From positions 1 through 64,000 of the forward strand of contig CAVKEB010000003.1 of NCBI GenBank assembly GCA_963655255.1: a stretch of DNA of 64,000 nt, given 5' to 3'. The first letter of the stretch is position 1. Every line of letters starts with the position of its first letter. Below, in pieces: positions 60,133-64,000 of the stretch. The DNA is from CAG-791 sp963655255 (GTDB lineage: Bacteria > Bacillota > Clostridia > Lachnospirales > Lachnospiraceae). The notes under the pieces are model-generated. The model did no database searches. It saw only the letters and a list, made by a program, of their open reading frames with translations, and was not told the origin of the DNA. A program made the translations under genes and the position numbers.

Positions 60133-61335
60133 CTATTCCCTCACATCCCCCTGATATCCGTCTGCCAGGGTAAAGTCCAGCATGTTTCCGATGTAACGCT
60201 CCACCGTCTCATACACCACGGTGTCCGGCTCCTCCCGAAGGAGCTGCCCATGCGAATAGTGGTAATAGAATGTCATGTAGCCCGACTGATAATGGCAGGC
60301 CAGATACGGCGACATCATCGTTGAGAACGAATCGCCGATGACAAAAAGCTTCCCTCCCGGAGCGGAGCCATCCGTCGTGCGGAAGCGGAACACCTTCCCG
60401 CCATCCTCCTGCACCGTCTCCAACGGGTGAGGTGTATAACCGCTCACCACATAATTCGGGCAGTCATTCAGAACATTTCCCAGATGAATCAGGCGGGCAA
60501 GATCATAACTTCCCGTGTGGCGATCCTCTACATCCACGTATTCGAGCGGCGTAAAATCAAAGCCCAGAGTCTGCACCAGCCGCTCCGAACCGATGTAGGC
60601 CCCGAGATTGTTCCAGTGCGTGTCGTACTTGTAATAAATGTCCGTGTCCGGATTCTCCTTCCGGAATGCCATCAGATCATCATAACCGCAGACCACCTTC
60701 AGATCCGTATTCTCGTTCAGATAATCCACAATCTGCTGCATTCTGCCGTATTCCGTCGGTTTTCCGTACATATCGGGCATATATTCGCTGTAAACCCGCT
60801 CTTTGTTCGGCGCGATGTAGATCACGAAATCACTTCCACGCGCCGCAAGCTCATCCCGGGCCGCGATAAAATTCGAAGCAATCTTCTGCAGTTCTTCCTC
60901 CGTGAAAAGATCCGTTCCCATGTAATCCCCGATCGGATCCTCGTCCGCGACCTGCGCTCCTTTATAGAACAGCCAGCCGTCCTTTCCCACAATCACGCTC
61001 TGGGAAGAGGACGTTTTCAGGCCCTTGTACTCCGCCAGGCCATACAGAGTCAGCAGCTGATTCCGGAACGGGAGATGATCGTTGAACCATGCCTCGAACT
61101 GAGAAGGAAACGTTTCCAGTGTGGTCACCACTCCCTCGTCCCTCGCCTCCTGCGAATACGGAAGCGGCGACAGAGTGCGCTGTTCATAATTCTCCGTATC
61201 TACATGACTCCGGATCACGGCAAAAAAGGCGACCGGCAGCAGAATCATGACTGCCAGCAGCACCAGATACAGCATCTGCACCGGCTTTTTAAGATTTACC
61301 GGAGTTGTTTCCATTTCACTTCTGCTATTCTTCAA
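60133..61335 (-). CDS. DHHW/AlgX-like SGNH acyltransferase partner
   Basis: An envelope protein that probably O-acetylates a glycan together with the MBOAT protein encoded just upstream. The 400-residue product has one N-terminal membrane helix (about 20-40), then a large outer domain with NDHLPFRNQLL, GKDGWLFYKG, YYKYDTHWNNLGAYIG (the D-x-H-W signature) and a GDS-type block in LFVIGDSFSTMMSPYL, the typical AlgJ/AlgX/DHHW pattern. All catalytic-type residues are kept. GGAGAG stands before a TTG at this end. A start four codons upstream (TTG) or seven codons down (ATG at 61314) is also possible. Confidence 0.88.
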   Translation of the reverse strand: MKNSRSEMETTPVNLKKPVQMLYLVLLAVMILLPVAFFAVIRSHVDTENYEQRTLSPLPYSQEARDEGVVTTLETFPSQFEAWFNDHLPFRNQLLTLYGLAEYKGLKTSSSQSVIVGKDGWLFYKGAQVADEDPIGDYMGTDLFTEEELQKIASNFIAARDELAARGSDFVIYIAPNKERVYSEYMPDMYGKPTEYGRMQQIVDYLNENTDLKVVCGYDDLMAFRKENPDTDIYYKYDTHWNNLGAYIGSERLVQTLGFDFTPLEYVDVEDRHTGSYDLARLIHLGNVLNDCPNYVVSGYTPHPLETVQEDGGKVFRFRTTDGSAPGGKLFVIGDSFSTMMSPYLACHYQSGYMTFYYHYSHGQLLREEPDTVVYETVERYIGNMLDFTLADGYQGDVRE

Positions 61336-61376
61336 TGTTCTCTCCAAAATAAATCCGCATCAGCGCCCTGCGAGTG

Positions 61377-62786
61377 TCAGAACCTGAAATAAATAAACGG
61401 ATTATAGGTATTATTCGCCAGCATCAGGATGCTGACAAAAAGGATCACCGCGCACCAGCAGAACTCCGCAACGCTTCCCTTCCATTTCTCTGCAAGGACC
61501 GCCGTCTTTTTCCCGGAGAACAATGCCTGCAGAATGCCGCAGCCAAGGATTCCGGTCACCATGGCAATGACCGCCTCCGTCCCGATCTGGGTTCCGAGAA
61601 GGACATCCGTCTGTGTATATTTCCAGGGCATCAGCATGCGGGCCACAATCGAAAAGCCCTGCCGCATATCCTCCACACGGAAGAACACCCAGCCGATCAT
61701 CACGACCACCATGGTATATACATGAGACAGAATCTTCGAACGCTTCAGCACCTTTCCGAAGCCGATCCTTTCCACGACGCTGAAGAAGCCATGGTACATG
61801 CCCCATCCGATGAAGTTCCAGCTCGCCCCGTGCCACATACCCGTTGCGAAGAATACAATCAGAAGATTCAGATAGGTCCGGAATTTTCCCTTCCGGTTTC
61901 CGCCGAGCGGGATGTACAGGTATTCCTGAAACCAGGTGCTGAGAGAAATATGCCAGCGTCTCCAGAATTCACGGATGGAGGAGCTGATGTACGGATAATT
62001 GAAGTTCTCCAGAAACTCAAAGCCGAACATCCGGCCCAGTCCGATCGCCATATCGGAATATCCGGAGAAGTCATAATAAATCTGCAGCGTGTAGGTCAGC
62101 GCGCAGAGCCAGGCCATTCCGCCCGTCAGGGAAGAAGCGTCCAGGCCGTAGAGATTGTCCGCTGCCTGTGCGATCAGATTGGAAATCAGAACCTTCTTGC
62201 CAAGACCGTAGACAAACCGGCGGAATCCCGAAGAAATGCCTGCCGCTGTTGCCCGACGGTTCTCAATTTGCACCTCAATGTCCCGGTACTTGACGATCGG
62301 TCCCGCAATCAGCTGCGGGAAAAACGACACGTACAGAGCCAGATACAGAAGATTCTTCTGAACCTTGATCTGACCGCGGTACAGGTCAATCACATAGCTC
62401 ATTGCCTGGAACGTGAAGAAGCTGATTCCGATGGGAAGCGCGATGTTCGCCAATGGAATGGACGCTCCCGAAATCACGTGATTGATGGTATTGATGAAGA
62501 AATCCGTGTACTTGAAATACCCGAGAAGTCCCAGGTTGACAAGAATGTCCAGCACCAGAAAAATCTTCGCTTTTCCGCGGAACCGGTCGATGAGAAGGCC
62601 GAATACCCAGTTCAGCAGGATGGAAGCCAGGAGCAGGAGAATATTGCGTGGTTCTCCCCAGGCATAGAACAAGAGGCTCGCGGCCAGAAGAAGAATGTTT
62701 TGAAATTTCGGTTTCCGGATCAGAAGGCTCAGTACGAAGACAATGGGCAGAAAGATCCAGAGGAATACCATTGAACTGAATATCAT
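61377..62786 (-). CDS. MBOAT-family O-acyltransferase (AlgI/DltB/PatA-like)
   Basis: Multi-pass membrane enzyme that passes acyl groups across the membrane to the DHHW partner for glycan acetylation. The 469-residue protein has about ten hydrophobic segments, the MIFSSMVFLWIFLPIVF start usual for AlgI-type proteins, FREFWRRWHISLSTWF-type conserved region (seen as REFWRRWHISLSTWFQEYLY) and the catalytic histidine in TGMWHGASWNFIGWG. GAGGAA precedes this ATG; the 17 extra codons upstream lie in a family C repeat. It is followed 41 bases later by the DHHW gene. Confidence 0.93.
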   Translation of the reverse strand: MIFSSMVFLWIFLPIVFVLSLLIRKPKFQNILLLAASLLFYAWGEPRNILLLLASILLNWVFGLLIDRFRGKAKIFLVLDILVNLGLLGYFKYTDFFINTINHVISGASIPLANIALPIGISFFTFQAMSYVIDLYRGQIKVQKNLLYLALYVSFFPQLIAGPIVKYRDIEVQIENRRATAAGISSGFRRFVYGLGKKVLISNLIAQAADNLYGLDASSLTGGMAWLCALTYTLQIYYDFSGYSDMAIGLGRMFGFEFLENFNYPYISSSIREFWRRWHISLSTWFQEYLYIPLGGNRKGKFRTYLNLLIVFFATGMWHGASWNFIGWGMYHGFFSVVERIGFGKVLKRSKILSHVYTMVVVMIGWVFFRVEDMRQGFSIVARMLMPWKYTQTDVLLGTQIGTEAVIAMVTGILGCGILQALFSGKKTAVLAEKWKGSVAEFCWCAVILFVSILMLANNTYNPFIYFRF

Positions 62787-62809
62787 GAAGAATTCCTCAA
62801 ATATAATAA

Positions 62810-62950
62810 CGATTCCGCACATCTCGAATTTCCTCACGGAAATCCTTGATGTGATCGGTCAGAAACGATTCCGCAGAAGGTCCGGTTTTGAAATCCGGCA
62901 AGTCTCTCCGATCCGAAGAACGTTTCTGCGGAGCAGCAATACAGTTATCT
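62810..62950 (-). repeat. Family C structured repeat, extended copy
   Basis: Lies between the flippase stop codon and the MBOAT start. Leftward it reads TAACTGTATTGCTGC, an inverted repeat CCGCAGAAACG/CGTTTCTGCGG-like, a small TCCGG...CCGGA stem, then CTGACCGATCACATCAAGG, GATTTCC, loop GTGA, GGAAATTC and GAGATGTGCGGAATC. Confidence 0.82.
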
Positions 62951-62954
62951 TACC

Positions 62955-64000
62955 TTACACGCTCTTTTTTCTCAATGCGAAGACAAAGAGCCCCGTAAGG
63001 AGCACAGTTACCGCAGCCATCACCAGAACAAACGCCAGCACTGCCCCGCGGATGCCGCTTCTTACAACAAAGGCAGGAGTCAGCATCAGAGATAGAGCCG
63101 CGCCCGCCAGATATGCGAGCGGTATTTCGTTCTGCCGCCTCATAATCGTCAGAACCGCGCTGTAGAATCCGTTGAAGGCAAGGAAAATGCCTCCGACCAT
63201 GATGAGCAGGAGCTCCTCCCGCAGCGGCGACAGGTCCGTCGCATACAGCCAGGAGAGCACCGGAATGCCGAAAAGCCACGCCGCAAGAAGAATCGGTGCG
63301 GAAATGACCGCGAGAGCCCCTGCCAGTTTCCCGAAATAGCCGAGAAACTCTCTTTTTCTTCCGTTCTCCCACGAGGAAGTCATGCGGATCAGCATCGGCT
63401 GATACAGAAACATATTCAAAAGCTGAATGACGAACACCGGCATGGCAATGAAGTTATAGCAGGCCTGCGCCGTCTCGTCCATGGCCGCATCGATGGCATA
63501 TTTCGGTTCATTGATGAGATAAAAGGACAGAAAATTGGCCGCGCAGACAGGAAAGCACGCCTTCATCAGACCTGTAAGTTTCCGGAAGGACCAAGGCGTT
63601 CCCGCAAACTCCGCGGTGTCCCGGTATTTCAGAATCATAACGCAGGATGCCGCCAGTGCGAGCACCACCCCGCACCAGGTCGCCGCAAGAAGATCCCGGG
63701 TCACAAAGAGCACCGCCATCATTCCGCCGATGCTCACGAGAAGCCGGAACGTCACCAGCTTCCCGGAGCGGTCCAATCTTCCCTTCTGCTGATACCGGCC
63801 CTCGAACACCTCTTCCAGGCAGTCCACGGCCTTCAGGGCGCACATGGCAAGGACGCATGAAGTCTTATACGGGGAATATCCGCCCGTTTTCGCGCTCCAC
63901 ATCGTATAAACCAGTGCCGCCGCAAGCATCAGCGCCACCGTACACAGGCGGTGCCGCAGATAGTCGCAGAAGGAATACTGCTCGGAAAGATCCGACACCT
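62955..64000 (-). CDS. Polysaccharide flippase-like membrane protein (partial, N-terminus beyond window)
   Basis: At least 347 residues with about ten hydrophobic segments and charged loops, typical of the Wzx/MATE-like oligosaccharide flippases. FLSFYLINEPKYAIDAAMDETAQACYNFIAMPVFVIQLLNMFLYQPML is the characteristic substrate-cavity helix region, of which NEPKYAID is the clearest family mark. The reading frame is open at the right edge and the N-terminal two or three helices are missing. The gene ends before a family C repeat. With the DPM1-like, MBOAT and DHHW genes it forms a second glycan set, separate from the ABC-export locus. Confidence 0.85.
   Translation of the reverse strand, partial: VSDLSEQYSFCDYLRHRLCTVALMLAAALVYTMWSAKTGGYSPYKTSCVLAMCALKAVDCLEEVFEGRYQQKGRLDRSGKLVTFRLLVSIGGMMAVLFVTRDLLAATWCGVVLALAASCVMILKYRDTAEFAGTPWSFRKLTGLMKACFPVCAANFLSFYLINEPKYAIDAAMDETAQACYNFIAMPVFVIQLLNMFLYQPMLIRMTSSWENGRKREFLGYFGKLAGALAVISAPILLAAWLFGIPVLSWLYATDLSPLREELLLIMVGGIFLAFNGFYSAVLTIMRRQNEIPLAYLAGAALSLMLTPAFVVRSGIRGAVLAFVLVMAAVTVLLTGLFVFALRKKSV

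Noticed and set aside
51170..62950. Family C copies read as a conserved short peptide (IGDFR.EIR..LNR)
   Set aside because: Three of four are followed by stops, none has a start or ribosome site, and the peptide pattern is largely forced by the conserved stem. A decayed coding remnant is not fully excluded.

Overview
The window reads as chromosome from a moderately GC-rich Bacillota of the class Clostridia, most likely a Lachnospiraceae-type organism. That is inference from gene content: a RibU-type riboflavin transporter behind an FMN riboswitch with an intrinsic terminator, MurA, a LysM/M23 peptidase, a LytR-CpsA-Psr protein, a GH25 lysozyme with cell-wall-binding repeats, and YesM/YesN-type two-component control of a CUT1 sugar ABC transporter. 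Ribosome sites are strong GGAGG-like, and nearly all genes lie on the minus strand. I saw no rRNA, tRNA, CRISPR array, phage or intact insertion sequence.

Layout. 1-6.5 kb: riboflavin uptake, murA, a membrane-anchored LysM/M23 envelope peptidase, a coiled-coil membrane protein and a small alarmone synthetase. 6.8-9.8 kb: glmS and a glycosyltransferase. 10.2-32.2 kb: a cell-surface polysaccharide locus. It holds an LCP ligase-like protein, a polyprenyl-phosphate sugar transferase, four large GT2 proteins, phosphoglucomutase, a methyltransferase/kinase-like fusion reminiscent of the O-antigen terminator WbdD, the Wzm/Wzt exporter, dTDP-sugar genes rfbC, rfbA and rfbB, and a GH25 lysozyme. Together these suggest a rhamnose-containing glycan made in the cytoplasm, possibly chain-capped, exported by an ABC transporter and attached to the wall. 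32.6-34.3 kb: a divergent membrane protein with a degenerate SGNH domain. 34.4-45.6 kb: a visibly AT-richer carbohydrate-use module with a histidine kinase, response regulator, lipoprotein binding protein, two permeases, two tandem GH31 glycosidases and a YesL-like protein. It is bordered by an Rpn-type nuclease remnant and dispersed repeats. 46-51.2 kb: a MoxR AAA ATPase, a double-GNAT fusion, a VWA/metallopeptidase-like protein and an LRR protein. 51.3-64 kb: a Crp/Fnr regulator, a radical SAM protein, an FAD oxidoreductase and a second envelope-glycan set (multispanning membrane proteins, DPM1-like transferase, DHHW/AlgX-like protein, MBOAT acyltransferase, flippase).

The most unusual content is not a protein. 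Three families of short, highly structured intergenic repeats (A, B and C below) recur through the window. Several copies start at a stop codon or end a few bases before a start codon. Their stems change together while pairing is kept (family B most clearly; family C hairpins also keep GNRA-type loops), which is the mark of selected RNA or single-stranded DNA structure. Families A and B share one hairpin module, and one family A copy lies in frame inside the lysozyme gene. I do not recognise these elements as a named class.
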